Shown here: positions 8,287 through 17,054 of the stretch, piece by piece
How the letters are laid out: the number at the start of each line of letters is the position of its first letter
Position numbering within the stretch: the first letter of the stretch is position 1
Assembly (NCBI GenBank): GCA_028684915.1
Contig: JAQUEZ010000005.1
Location: forward strand, 20,526 to 84,525
DNA length: 64,000 bases
Direction: 5' to 3'
Source of the DNA: Desulfobulbus sp.
Lineage (GTDB): Bacteria; Desulfobacterota; Desulfobulbia; Desulfobulbales; Desulfobulbaceae
Program-made: the position numbers and the translations under genes
Notes under the pieces: generated by a model
What the model was told of the DNA's origin: nothing
Database searches by the model: none
The model's input: the letters and a program-made list of their open reading frames with translations, nothing else

Positions 8287-9582
8287 TTATTCCCGATTGA
8301 GCATGGTCTGCATGGGTTTGCGGGCGGTGCGGTCCGGCCGGATGTCGTCGCGGATCTCCACCTTGAGTTTCCGTTTGCCGTCAGTGAGCATGACCTCACT
8401 GCCAACGGGTAATTTAGTGTTCAAACGAACAAAGCCACAGCAGAGTCCGCGCGGAGTAAAGGGCTCAGGCCTTCCTTGGTCCGCTGGGGTGGCCAGGCTC
8501 ATAATTTTCCGCTCCACCCGATCAATAGCCATATCGGTGGTGCAGGTGAGGATGGTACCGATAGTGGCCCCTTCAAGGTTGGTGACCCTGGCATTGCCGC
8601 TGACGGTTATCTTGCGCGGATCATAACCGGCAAAGGCTTGGGTGACCGGAGGATTCTGCTCGGCAAGTACTGCTGCTAGCCCCAGACACTCTTTGGTGAA
8701 ACCACGCCCGGTCCCATTCCAAGGGAGTACGAACAACCAGGGGTTTTCGGCAAAGAGCCAAGGGCCGATATCCTGATGGGAGAGCGGCAAACCGGCACCG
8801 GCGCGCAGTGAATCGCGCGCGGCCAGACCGCAGGCAATCAACCCGTCGTGACCGCCTGCCTCCAACAGGAGCGCCCATAACCGCTGCAGATGATCAGGAG
8901 CGATAAAGAGCTCAAAACCAAACTCACCGGTATAGCCGGTGCGGGAAACCATCAAAGGCGTACCATCCAGCAGACTCACCGTGGCCCCTGGAAGTTCCTC
9001 AGGGGCAAAGCTCCCTTTGAAGGAAAAATACACCATCTTTTCAAAGACCTGGTCCGGATTCTTCAATACCCGGCTGAGGATAGTCGTGGCCTTGGGCCCC
9101 TGAATGTCCATCTTGCCCACCCGGTCGGTATGATCCTCAATCTCTGCCTCGCTGCCAAAACGGTTCTGCTCCCGCAAATGACTGGCTATCGGCCCGCCCA
9201 TGGAAGCATTGACCACGATCATGTAATCGCTTCCGGCGCACTGATAAACAATGGCATCGTCCAGTACCCCGCCGCTTTCGTCAAGGAACACCCCGTAGAC
9301 GCAGCGACCGCGAACAAGCGGGCCTTTGTTCGGTCCAAGGCAGCGTTCCAAGTCCTTGGAAAAGCAGGTCTGGAGCAGATCCCGCACCCGCGAGCCGCGC
9401 AGGGTGAGCACGGCCATGTGGCTGGTGTCGAACAAACCGGCTGCATTGATAACGGCCAAATGCTCGGCCTTTGCGCCCGCCGGATACCAGAGCGGCATCT
9501 CATACCCGCCAAAGGCGGCCATATTGGCACTCTGCCCGACATGCCAGGCATGCAGTGGCGTGGTCTTCATGGCTGTTTCCAT
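8287..9582 (-). CDS. gcvT: Aminomethyltransferase (glycine cleavage T protein)
   Basis: 431 residues, at the long end for GcvT (about 360-400 is usual). Moves the methylene carbon from aminomethyl-GcvH to tetrahydrofolate and releases ammonia. Conserved segments are AGLFDTSHMAVLTLRG near residue 45, the ASMGGPIASHLREQN region, SRTGYTGEFGFELF for folate binding, and the C-terminal GCV_T_C barrel ending in KPMQTMLNRE. The ATG at 9582 has AAGGAG 7 nt upstream; a second ATG lies four codons in. It starts 12 nt after the lrp stop, so both are surely on one mRNA. Confidence 0.93.
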   Translation of the reverse strand: METAMKTTPLHAWHVGQSANMAAFGGYEMPLWYPAGAKAEHLAVINAAGLFDTSHMAVLTLRGSRVRDLLQTCFSKDLERCLGPNKGPLVRGRCVYGVFLDESGGVLDDAIVYQCAGSDYMIVVNASMGGPIASHLREQNRFGSEAEIEDHTDRVGKMDIQGPKATTILSRVLKNPDQVFEKMVYFSFKGSFAPEELPGATVSLLDGTPLMVSRTGYTGEFGFELFIAPDHLQRLWALLLEAGGHDGLIACGLAARDSLRAGAGLPLSHQDIGPWLFAENPWLFVLPWNGTGRGFTKECLGLAAVLAEQNPPVTQAFAGYDPRKITVSGNARVTNLEGATIGTILTCTTDMAIDRVERKIMSLATPADQGRPEPFTPRGLCCGFVRLNTKLPVGSEVMLTDGKRKLKVEIRDDIRPDRTARKPMQTMLNRE

Positions 9583-9593
9583 GGTGTGGCTCC

Positions 9594-10079
9594 TTATATT
9601 GAGTCGGAAGACTGCTCACAGGAGCCCAAGACCGGTTGATTGGTCAGGGGCACCTTGAGATTAAAACTTTTATAGACCACAAAGGTCTCCACCGAACGGA
9701 CGTTGTCGATTGTGGCAACCTCTTGGGTAAAAAACTCGAGCAAGCCAAAATCCGTGCTGAGCATGGCGGTGACGATCAAATCGAACTGGCCGGTGACCAC
9801 GCAGACCGAAATCACCGAGCGCAGCTTGCTGAACTCCTCTCCCTTCTTGACCAGATCCATACCCTTGACGCGCACCCCGACCATGATGATCTGCTGGTCG
9901 GGTAGTGCCTCGGGGTTGACCAGCCCACTGATGGAAAGCACGCCCTCGTCCATCAGCTTTTTCACCCGTGAACGAACCGTTCCCTCGGCCAGCGACAGCT
10001 CTTCGGCGATTTTCTTATAGGAAACGCGCCCATCCTTGAGGTGGTTTATGATGGCAAGATTAGTGGCATCGATCAGCAT
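9594..10079 (-). CDS. Lrp/AsnC-family transcriptional regulator heading the glycine cleavage operon
   Basis: 161 residues: an N-terminal winged helix (residues ~1-55; SYKKIAEELSLAEGTVRSRVKKL is the recognition helix pair) and a C-terminal RAM/AsnC ligand-binding domain, with GQFDLIVTAMLS as the conserved effector strand. The ATG at 10079 is preferred because AAGG lies 8 nt upstream; an ATG eleven codons earlier has no ribosome site. As first gene before gcvT it is likely to sense glycine or a related amino acid and control its own operon, as Lrp and GcvA do elsewhere by other mechanisms. No glycine riboswitch is visible upstream, which fits protein-based control. Confidence 0.88.
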   Translation of the reverse strand: MLIDATNLAIINHLKDGRVSYKKIAEELSLAEGTVRSRVKKLMDEGVLSISGLVNPEALPDQQIIMVGVRVKGMDLVKKGEEFSKLRSVISVCVVTGQFDLIVTAMLSTDFGLLEFFTQEVATIDNVRSVETFVVYKSFNLKVPLTNQPVLGSCEQSSDSI

Positions 10080-10228
10080 ACGATTGGCCTTAGGTTTTGC
10101 GAATGCATACAATCACGCTACGGAAAAACATGCATTCTGTCAATATCGTTCTCCATTTCTGACGAATCCATCAATAACCTCAAAAAACTCTTTCAGCAAG
10201 TTCAAGGGGTTATTTCCAGAGCTCAGAA

Positions 10229-10261
10229 TAAAAAAAAGCCCCGGTCGAAATCGACCGGGGC
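10229..10261 (-). terminator. Rho-independent terminator of tpx
   Basis: An 11-bp perfect stem, GCCCCGGTCGA paired with TCGACCGGGGC (10238-10261) around a 2-nt loop, is followed on the minus strand by a run of eight Ts. It lies 28 nt past the tpx stop and insulates tpx from lrp. Confidence 0.9.
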
Positions 10262-10289
10262 CAGAGGCACAACAGCGGGTTACAACCGA

Positions 10290-10790
10290 TTATTTGATTG
10301 CAGCCAGAGCGGCATCATAGTTGGGCTCCTGGGTAATTTCCGGCACCTGCTCGGTATAGGCAACCTTGCCCGCAGCATCAATGACCACAATAGCGCGGGA
10401 GAGCAGACCGGCAATGGGGCCGGTGGTGATGGTGACGCCATAATCTTTACCAAAGGCCGGTGAACGGAATACCGACAGGGACTCGACGTTCTTCAGGCCA
10501 TCGGTCTCGCAAAAACGAGTGTGGGCAAAGGGCAGATCAGCGGAGATACAGAGGACCACGGTGTTGTCATTTTCCCCAGCCACCTTGTTGAAACAGCGAA
10601 CCGAAGCAGCGCAAACCGGGGTATCAATGCTGGGGAAAATGTTGAGTACCACTTTTTTCCCTTTGTAATCAGCAAGTGTCACCTCGGCGAGGTCGGTTTT
10701 GACCAGGGTGAAGTTAGGTGCTGCGGAACCTTTTGCAGGCAGCTCGCCGATGGTATCGATTGCATTACCCTTCAGGGTGATTTTGGCCAT
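10290..10790 (-). CDS. tpx: Thiol peroxidase (atypical 2-Cys peroxiredoxin)
   Basis: 166 residues, the standard Tpx length. Reduces hydrogen peroxide and alkyl hydroperoxides with electrons from thioredoxin. The peroxidatic cysteine is C60 in SIDTPVCAASVRC and the resolving cysteine is C94 in HTRFCETDG, matching the spacing of E. coli Tpx. The start has GGAG upstream. A perR gene lies upstream on the same strand, and the 339-nt spacer between them carries palindromic AT-rich elements, so peroxide-responsive control is likely. Confidence 0.95.
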   Translation of the reverse strand: MAKITLKGNAIDTIGELPAKGSAAPNFTLVKTDLAEVTLADYKGKKVVLNIFPSIDTPVCAASVRCFNKVAGENDNTVVLCISADLPFAHTRFCETDGLKNVESLSVFRSPAFGKDYGVTITTGPIAGLLSRAIVVIDAAGKVAYTEQVPEITQEPNYDAALAAIK

Positions 10791-11129
10791 GATGTATCTC
10801 CTTTAATAGATAGTAGAATGCACTGCTCAATAAACGATTACGCCGGACGCAAAAGCCCAGCCACTAAAAATGAAAACACCTGTTTCCAGGCTAGTTACTC
10901 GCTCATCATTCGATGTACGCTTTTCGATGTTGCACAGAATAATCATTCTCTTTTAGGAGTAAAGTGCCACTTTTAAAAAATATTCCTTGCATCACAAACC
11001 ATGATGACGCTGGAGGAGCTCCAAACACTCAAGCAGTATACGATGAAAAAACGGTGAGTTACGAGAAATGAAACGTGATTCTCAAATTATTTATGAGAAC
11101 GACACGTGAGACAATCTGTGCAGAATGAA
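10791..11129. other. perR-tpx intergenic region
   Basis: 339 nt without a gene. It is AT-rich next to tpx and holds AGAAT/ATTCT arms around 10937-10950, close to a likely tpx promoter, plus a TTCTCA/TGAGAA palindrome at 11078-11099. A short reading frame of 18 codons at 11000 has no ribosome site and is not called. Confidence 0.6.
11074..11104. promoter_or_regulatory. Palindromic element, candidate Fur-family operator
   Basis: TTCTCA and TGAGAA arms flank an AT-rich 9-nt centre, and GACGAC-like sequence follows. A closely similar ~30-nt element sits in the purF-selD spacer at 53361-53390, sharing ATTCTC on the left and ATGAGAACGAC on the right. AT-rich palindromes of this kind are typical of Fur/PerR sites; assignment to PerR is inference from the neighbouring perR. 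Confidence 0.45.
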
Positions 11130-11579
11130 TTATCCTTCTTTTTTGCCCTTGCAGCTGGCACAGGTTCCATGGGCGACAACACTGGTTCGGTCGATCTCTC
11201 CGATCTCGCCCAGACTTGTCGGCAGGCGCATAGTATCAAAGCTGGGCCAGAAAAAATCAAAAACCTGCCCGCACTCATCGCAGAGGAAGTGGTGATGACG
11301 AAGCCCCAGGGCATCATACCGGGCTTGGCTGGCCACAGTTTCCAAACGATGCACCAGGCCGAGTTTTTCAAAGGTAGCCAGGGTCCGATAAACGGTATCC
11401 AATGCCAAGGTGGGCAAAGATGTCTCCAACCGCTTGTACAGGGTTTCAGCGGAAGGATGGTCGTGCGATTTCAACAGCTCCGCATAGATGACCATACGCT
11501 GATGCGTCAACTTGAGTCCGGCATCCTTGCAGATCTGTTCGAAATGATGGAGTTGTTCCTGGGACGTGTTTTCTGCCAT
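11130..11579 (-). CDS. perR: Peroxide-responsive Fur-family repressor (PerR type)
   Basis: 149 residues: an N-terminal winged helix (~1-85) and a C-terminal metal-binding dimer domain. Structural zinc cysteines C100/C103 and C140/C143 are intact. The regulatory metal site reads H41 (DHPSAE), D89 (ARYDA), H95/H97 (RHHHF) and D108 (QVFDF). The aspartate at the last position is the PerR hallmark where Fur has glutamate, so a peroxide sensor is preferred over an iron regulator. That rests on an alignment by eye. It is followed by tpx, a classic PerR target. Repeated TTTACTAA motifs just upstream (11597-11637) may be its own operator. Confidence 0.82.
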   Translation of the reverse strand: MAENTSQEQLHHFEQICKDAGLKLTHQRMVIYAELLKSHDHPSAETLYKRLETSLPTLALDTVYRTLATFEKLGLVHRLETVASQARYDALGLRHHHFLCDECGQVFDFFWPSFDTMRLPTSLGEIGEIDRTSVVAHGTCASCKGKKEG

Positions 11580-11701
11580 ACAACCCGTTTGAGAATTTTT
11601 ACTAAAAGGGAATTGTCACTCTTTACTAAGAGGTAATATTCCTCCCGTCAATGGGAATTTCTCAACCACGGTTGCCGCACCCTGTGGTAACCGAGCCCGC
11701 A

Positions 11702-12616
11702 TTAAAGCGCGGCATCAACCTGGCCGAGCAGGTCAACGATTCGCGAAGAGGCAAGCAAATCATCGAGCCAGTTTTCCGGCAGGGTTTCCAAGCCTAAGCG
11801 TGCCCCTAACATCATCCCTACCACCAGACCACGGGCGGCGGAATCGCCTCCGGCCATCACGTTCTCGATCAATGCCGTCTTGAGATCATTCGGATATCGG
11901 AGCACCAGATGCAAGGCTCCCGGCAAGGCTGCGGCAATACCGCACATCTGCCCAAACTGCTTGATCACGCCTCTACTCTCTTTGGAAACCGAATCAAGCG
12001 CTCCGCGGATGCGGATATCCAGGTCGATATCCGCCACCCCTTCATCAAGGGCCTGCTCCATGGCGGCGTCGGGGCTTGCCCCCTTAAGGACCTCGAATAC
12101 GACTTTGGCAATAAACTCAGCCCCGACCAGGGTGGCTGGATTGTTATGGGTCAAACGAGTCTGATCATGCACCGCCTGCAGCAGCGTTGAGCGGTCGTTT
12201 TGATAGCGATAGATCAGCGGGGCTATCCGTGCCGCACCGCCCAAATCCGAGGACCGGGATCCGCATTGATCAAGCGGGAGGCCTTGCTTCATATTGTCCA
12301 GGGTGGCTGCGGTGGCCTTGTCGATATAGCCCTGATAGCTAGCAAACAGATCTTGCCAGGTAGCGGCAAAATCATTCACGGAAAACTTGCCGGCGGCCGC
12401 CACCGACTCAAGCAGCACCAGGGCCTGATCTCCGTAATGGGTAAAGGCCCCACGCTGTTTGCCCTTGTGATAGGAATCCGCGCCGGGGGATAGCAACGTT
12501 TCCACCCGACCGAATTTGCGGTCGATCTCAGCGGTATCATAAATCCAATGGGCGCCGAGTGCCAGGCTGTCTGCTGCAAACGAGGCCAGAACCATGGCCC
12601 TTGCCGGTGTTGTCAT
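11702..12616 (-). CDS. ADP-ribosylglycohydrolase-family protein
   Basis: 304 residues from an ATG with GGAGG 6 nt upstream; the open frame extends 53 codons further upstream but that part has no ribosome site and looks non-coding. The ADP-ribosylglycohydrolase fold is suggested by the N-terminal AADSLALGAHWIYDT, the later THNNPATLVGAEF and the C-terminal GGDSAARGLVVGMMLGARLG, where the acidic residues bind two magnesium ions. Family members remove ADP-ribose from proteins (DraG) or cleave related O-acetyl-ADP-ribose or crystallin-like substrates. No draT or nitrogenase gene is nearby, so DraG function on nitrogenase is not supported here. Confidence 0.82.
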   Translation of the reverse strand: MTTPARAMVLASFAADSLALGAHWIYDTAEIDRKFGRVETLLSPGADSYHKGKQRGAFTHYGDQALVLLESVAAAGKFSVNDFAATWQDLFASYQGYIDKATAATLDNMKQGLPLDQCGSRSSDLGGAARIAPLIYRYQNDRSTLLQAVHDQTRLTHNNPATLVGAEFIAKVVFEVLKGASPDAAMEQALDEGVADIDLDIRIRGALDSVSKESRGVIKQFGQMCGIAAALPGALHLVLRYPNDLKTALIENVMAGGDSAARGLVVGMMLGARLGLETLPENWLDDLLASSRIVDLLGQVDAAL

Positions 12617-12892
12617 GATGATCCTCCAATAAAGTTTCTCTACTCTTTCACGTCGTGATCTCTTGTTACACCAATAGGCGTGGCAAAGCTTTTTGTCAAA
12701 CGAGCCGCAGCCCCTTAACTCAGCGGACTGGAGCGCCGATAGAGAAACAGGCTGTGCAAGCCTTGTCGTTTTCACCAGTGGGTGTCAAACGGCACTTCCC
12801 TGGATTCGTCACACACCGTTTTCGCGGTGTATACGTTGCGATCGCCGACGTTTTACGGGTCCGACCTCTGTATTTCAGCGTAAGGAGGAATA

Positions 12893-14236
12893 ATGTACAT
12901 CGCCGCGGCCGCCTTGAGCATGGATGCGTCGCAAACCTACAAGGAAGTGGAACAACGAGTCAGTGGACTGACAAGCACAAGCAACCTGGTGTCTGGACAG
13001 AGCGATGCCTTTGGCATCCGCTTGGCATCGATGCTTGCCAGTTCAAGTCAAACCCAAATCAGCTGCCAGTCCGAGGTCTGCCGGACAACAAGCAGCAATA
13101 CCCCAGGAGAGTTGGCCGAGAGCGGAACCAACCAAGCCAATACCACCTTGCTTGCAAAGATAAGCGAGCAGGTCATCGGCCAGTCGGTGTCTATCCGTGC
13201 ACTGCAGGACTCCCTCTCAACCACCACGGCCCTCCGGGCAACGCAACAGGAGCTAACGCCTCTTGCCAGCCTGCAAACGGTCTCGTTCACCAGCGGCACC
13301 GTGTACAGCGAGGCAACCTCCATGCTGTTCTCCGCCCAGGGAACAGTGCAAACCCTTGACGGCCGGGAAATCAGCTTTGATCTCGGTCTTTCCATGGAGC
13401 AGAACACGGTCGCCGTGGAGACCGCCTCTTTTGCTGCCACCGGCCTGTTCATCGACCCCTTAATCCTCCAGTTCGATCTTGATTCCCCCCTGCTTTCCGA
13501 CTCCAGTTTTCAATTCGACATCAACAGTGATGGCGAGATGGAAGAGCTGGCCTGCCCCGGGAGCGGCTGCGGCTTTCTTGCCTTTGATCGCAACGGTGAT
13601 GGTCGGATTAACGATGGTTCCGAACTCTTCGGCCCGGAAAGTGGCTCGGGATTCGGCGAGTTGGCCGAATTGGACAGTGACGCCAATTTTTGGATCGATG
13701 AGAACGATCCGATCTTTGACCAGCTAATGATCTGGACCCAGGATGGTCAAGGAGGGGAAAATTTGTGCTCGCTAAAGGAGGCAGGGGTCGGCGCCATAGC
13801 CGTCACCCATGCGGGGACCGATTTTCAGCTGCGCAATGACGATGCCAGCGTGGTAGGGACAGTGGCGGCCAACGGCCTCTTTCTTACCGAGGATGGTGAG
13901 GTCCGGCCAATGCAGGAGGTCGATCTGGCTCTTAAAGGATCGCAAACAGGCGATGCAGCCACAACCTCGGCAAGCGGTTTTGGGTTTCTTGGCAACAGGC
14001 CGGAAAGCCAGGCCCTACACGTCCTACGCGACATCATCGGTATGCAGCGGCTTCGCCTGAAAATGATGCTCTCTGGAAAACGGTTACATGGCGGCTCTCT
14101 GGCGGAAAAATCGCAACACAAGCTCTTCTTCGATTGGCTGCATTCGCACCAGCAGTGGCAGGATAGCCTGGACCAGCAACTGGTCAAGCAGCAGACTTCC
14201 GAATCGGACGACCAGAACCAACCACTGACCAGCTAA
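12893..14236 (+). CDS. Calcium-binding EF-hand-like repeat protein, function unknown
   Basis: 447 residues starting at an ATG with AAGGAGG just upstream. No classical signal peptide. The first ~200 residues are Ser/Thr/Gln-rich and low in complexity. A compact core (~205-330) carries calcium-loop motifs, FDINSDGEMEE at about 209 and FDRNGDGRINDGSELFG at about 232, then ELAELDSDANFWIDENDPIFDQL. The order D-x-N-x-D-G-x-I is the EF-hand/dockerin loop. The C-terminal 110 residues are polar with no known domain. Similar cores recur in large secreted or surface proteins of Desulfobacterota and cyanobacteria, but the job is unknown. It stands alone, divergent from the glycohydrolase and convergent with a LysR gene. 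Confidence 0.8.
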   Translation: MYIAAAALSMDASQTYKEVEQRVSGLTSTSNLVSGQSDAFGIRLASMLASSSQTQISCQSEVCRTTSSNTPGELAESGTNQANTTLLAKISEQVIGQSVSIRALQDSLSTTTALRATQQELTPLASLQTVSFTSGTVYSEATSMLFSAQGTVQTLDGREISFDLGLSMEQNTVAVETASFAATGLFIDPLILQFDLDSPLLSDSSFQFDINSDGEMEELACPGSGCGFLAFDRNGDGRINDGSELFGPESGSGFGELAELDSDANFWIDENDPIFDQLMIWTQDGQGGENLCSLKEAGVGAIAVTHAGTDFQLRNDDASVVGTVAANGLFLTEDGEVRPMQEVDLALKGSQTGDAATTSASGFGFLGNRPESQALHVLRDIIGMQRLRLKMMLSGKRLHGGSLAEKSQHKLFFDWLHSHQQWQDSLDQQLVKQQTSESDDQNQPLTS

Positions 14237-14260
14237 ACCATAACCCGTGGGGGGATCGGT

Positions 14261-15178
14261 TCAGTCCGCCAGAGCCGACCCCTCCTGTTCCGCCGCCAGT
14301 TGCAGATGTTCGACAAAGGCGGTCGCCACCGGCGGAAGCTCCCGGTTCTTGCGCTGCAGCAGGTAAATGGGTCGATGGGCACCGGGGGCATCAAGGGTGA
14401 TGGCCGCCAGGGTGCCGCACTGCACATCCTGGGCAACCGAACGGGAGGAGATGATCGCCACCCCGACCCCGGCCTTGACCGCTTCACGGACCGCCTCGTT
14501 GGAGCCGAGCATGGCTACTTCCTGCAGATCCGCCTCGCGTATCCCCTGCTGTTCAAACATCCGCCCTACCACCCGCCGAGTGCCGGAGCCCTGTTCCCGC
14601 TGAATAAAGGGCAACTCGACCAGCTCCTCTAGCTTGACACTTTTGGCCTCGGCCAGTGGATGCAGGACCGAGACGGCCAAAACCAGGGTATCGGTGAAGG
14701 CAGTGGTCCACTCTAGGCCACGCTCGTTCCAGATCGCCCCCACCATACCGATATCGACACTACCCTCGACAATTTGGGCTGCCACCGTGCGCGAACTGTT
14801 GATCTGCACCAAGGGCTTGACCTCCCGGTAACGGCTGCAAAAAGAGCCGATCACCTGAGGCAGGATGTAGGCGCCGGGAATGGTGGAGGCCCCGATACGT
14901 AACTCGCCGCTAAGATCACCGTTGTATCGGGCCACTGCCTGCTGGGCCTCCTGCTGCAGTTGGATCATGCGCACCGCATATCGGTAGAGCACCATGCCCA
15001 CCGGGGTCGGTTCAACCTCCCGCCCCAGGCGGTCCACAAGCTTTAGCCCCAGTTCATCTTCCAGATTGCGGATATGTTCGCTGACCGTGGGCTGGGAAAG
15101 CAGGGCAGCCTCGGCCGCCTTGGTGAAACTCTTCAGTTCAACCACTTTGCGAAACACATCTAATTTTCTGATATCCAT
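14261..15178 (-). CDS. LysR-family regulator, selenium-metabolism-associated type
   Basis: 305 residues: a winged-helix domain (1-60; FTKAAEAALLSQPTVSEHIRNLEDELG is the LysR HTH) and a periplasmic-binding-like effector domain, with GASTIPGAYILPQVIG at the start of its first lobe. The ATG at 15178 has AGGAG 6 nt upstream, so the longer open frame is trimmed by 19 codons. The N-terminus MDIRKLDVFRKVVELKSF and the TVSEHI helix resemble the LysR group that co-occurs with selenocysteine genes in Desulfobacterota. This is from memory of the family and not a search. A selD with Sec lies at 53.6 kb in the window. Confidence 0.8.
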   Translation of the reverse strand: MDIRKLDVFRKVVELKSFTKAAEAALLSQPTVSEHIRNLEDELGLKLVDRLGREVEPTPVGMVLYRYAVRMIQLQQEAQQAVARYNGDLSGELRIGASTIPGAYILPQVIGSFCSRYREVKPLVQINSSRTVAAQIVEGSVDIGMVGAIWNERGLEWTTAFTDTLVLAVSVLHPLAEAKSVKLEELVELPFIQREQGSGTRRVVGRMFEQQGIREADLQEVAMLGSNEAVREAVKAGVGVAIISSRSVAQDVQCGTLAAITLDAPGAHRPIYLLQRKNRELPPVATAFVEHLQLAAEQEGSALAD

Positions 15179-15245
15179 CCTTTTCTCCTGAACTTGATTT
15201 GTGGGAACCCTCACCTGGATTGCAGGGCCCCGCAATCGAACGTTT

Positions 15246-17054
15246 TCAGATTATTACGAATCGATCAAGTTTACGGGCCAACCCTGAATAACGAATAACC
15301 TGCCTGCTTGTGGTACGCAAGAGAAGTTCCAGCGGGCCACAAATTGTCAAACGCCGTTTGGCCCTGGTAATACCGGTATAGAGCAATTCGCGGGTCAGGA
15401 CCGGTGCATCCTCCTGGGGTAAAAGCAAAAGGAGCTGATTAAACTCCGAGCCTTGGGATTTATGCACGGTCATGGCATAGGAGGGTTGCCAGGCGGGCAA
15501 ACGGGCCAGGCTGAAACAGCGCAACCCACCCCCCTCTTGTTCAAACCAACCGCACAACAGGCCCTGCTCGTCAGGCCACAGTACGCCGGTATCGCCGTTG
15601 AACAACCCCAACTGATAGTCGTTGCGGCTGATCAAAATCGGCATTCCAGGATAATATGGGCGTCCTGGGGGGATGGTCCGTACACGGCGCAGATGCATCT
15701 GGACCATGCGATTGATGCCTTCCACCCCGTGCGGCCCCTCGCGCAACGCACAGAGAATGCGCCTCTCGCCAAGGGCCTCCAACGCGGACTGTGGTGAGTC
15801 TGCGCTGAAAAGCAGGCTGAGGAAACTGAGCAGACGCTCCCGAATCGGGGGAGTTTGTTCTTTGGTGACGTCGAAAAAATCGACATCTGCCCAGGAGGCC
15901 GCTAAAACCTGCCGTACCGGCTCGCTCTCCCCGCTGTTGATCGCCTGGGCCAGTGCGCCAATACCCGATCCCGAAGCAAAACGGCGGCTGGTCCGCAGGA
16001 GGACCAGGGAGTCGGCGAGTAGATTTGGAGATGCTGTTGCAGCCGGGGTTATAGCCGAGGCCAACAGAGGCTGAAGGGTCTTCACCAGGGAATCGGACCA
16101 GTCGATCGCATCCTGGCCGCAAAGGTCCCCAAAGAGATTGCCCGCCTCAACCGAGGCCAGCTGATCGCGATCGCCGAGCAATATAATCCGGCAGCGCGGC
16201 GGCAGAGCTTCAAGCAGGGCCGCCATCAGCCCCACATCGATCATCGATGCCTCGTCAACCACCAAAAGATCCAAATGGAGCGGATTGGTCCGGTTGTGGC
16301 GAAAGCCCGGCCGATTGAGCTGAAAGCCCAACAGTCGGTGCAGGGTCTGGGCCTGGAGGGCAAAGACCGCTTGCGGAACATCGGCAAGCCCTTCCCTGGC
16401 CTGCTGGATCGATTCCTGCAACCGGAGTGCGGCCTTACCGGTGGGGGCGACCAGGGCGATGCGCAGTTTTTCCGTTGCTAGTCCGGTCAATAAGGCCAGA
16501 ATCCGGGCCACGGTATAGGTCTTGCCGGTCCCAGGACCGCCGGAAATAATCACCAGGGATTTGTAGAGCGCTAATACTGCGGCTGCCCGCTGCCAGTCCA
16601 TACCGTTCTGCCCGGATTGGGGGAAGAGTCGCTCAAGCAGGGGAAGCGCCGTGGGCTCATCCACGGGCAACAGGTGTTGCGCCCGGCTGCTCAGCGCCTG
16701 AGCAATACGCTCTTCGCAGGCATCATAGCGATAAAGGAAGAGCTTGTTGTCCTGATCAAGGATCAGGGGGGTAACGCTGCCCGGCTCCCCCACCACTTTA
16801 GAGCGCAGAAGCTGGTTCCGCAGAGCAGGGATGTCCGCCCACAACGTATCGTCGAGGCCAAAATCACCCAAGAGCTTACCCGCCTGAGCAAGCGGTAGAC
16901 AGGTATGCCCCTGTCCGACGGCCCAACTGGCAAGCGCAGCCAACAACGGCAGCACGGCAGAGCTGTCCTGATCAAGCCGGGCAAGGAGTCGGCCAGCTTG
17001 CAGATCAATGGCGCGTAGAGGGGGGAGTGCGGCATGTTGTGAAAAATCGATCAT
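15246..17054 (-). CDS. recD: Exodeoxyribonuclease V alpha subunit
   Basis: 602 residues, close to the usual 600. The fast 5'-3' SF1B helicase of RecBCD, acting at double-strand breaks. Walker A is GGPGTGKT at residues 172-179; DLLVVDEASMID is Walker B; the C-terminal AMTVHKSQGSEFNQLLLLLP is motif V and LLYTGITRAKRRL is motif VI. Its first base coincides with the last base of the recB stop, so translation is coupled. Last gene of recC-recB-recD. Confidence 0.94.
   Translation of the reverse strand: MIDFSQHAALPPLRAIDLQAGRLLARLDQDSSAVLPLLAALASWAVGQGHTCLPLAQAGKLLGDFGLDDTLWADIPALRNQLLRSKVVGEPGSVTPLILDQDNKLFLYRYDACEERIAQALSSRAQHLLPVDEPTALPLLERLFPQSGQNGMDWQRAAAVLALYKSLVIISGGPGTGKTYTVARILALLTGLATEKLRIALVAPTGKAALRLQESIQQAREGLADVPQAVFALQAQTLHRLLGFQLNRPGFRHNRTNPLHLDLLVVDEASMIDVGLMAALLEALPPRCRIILLGDRDQLASVEAGNLFGDLCGQDAIDWSDSLVKTLQPLLASAITPAATASPNLLADSLVLLRTSRRFASGSGIGALAQAINSGESEPVRQVLAASWADVDFFDVTKEQTPPIRERLLSFLSLLFSADSPQSALEALGERRILCALREGPHGVEGINRMVQMHLRRVRTIPPGRPYYPGMPILISRNDYQLGLFNGDTGVLWPDEQGLLCGWFEQEGGGLRCFSLARLPAWQPSYAMTVHKSQGSEFNQLLLLLPQEDAPVLTRELLYTGITRAKRRLTICGPLELLLRTTSRQVIRYSGLARKLDRFVII

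Noticed and set aside
10113..10230. Glycine riboswitch upstream of the gcv operon
   Set aside because: The leader before lrp is short and has none of the tandem aptamer core sequences; control by the Lrp-type protein is more likely.
11000..11056. 18-codon frame in the perR-tpx spacer
   Set aside because: No ribosome site and no sign of conservation visible; too short to support.
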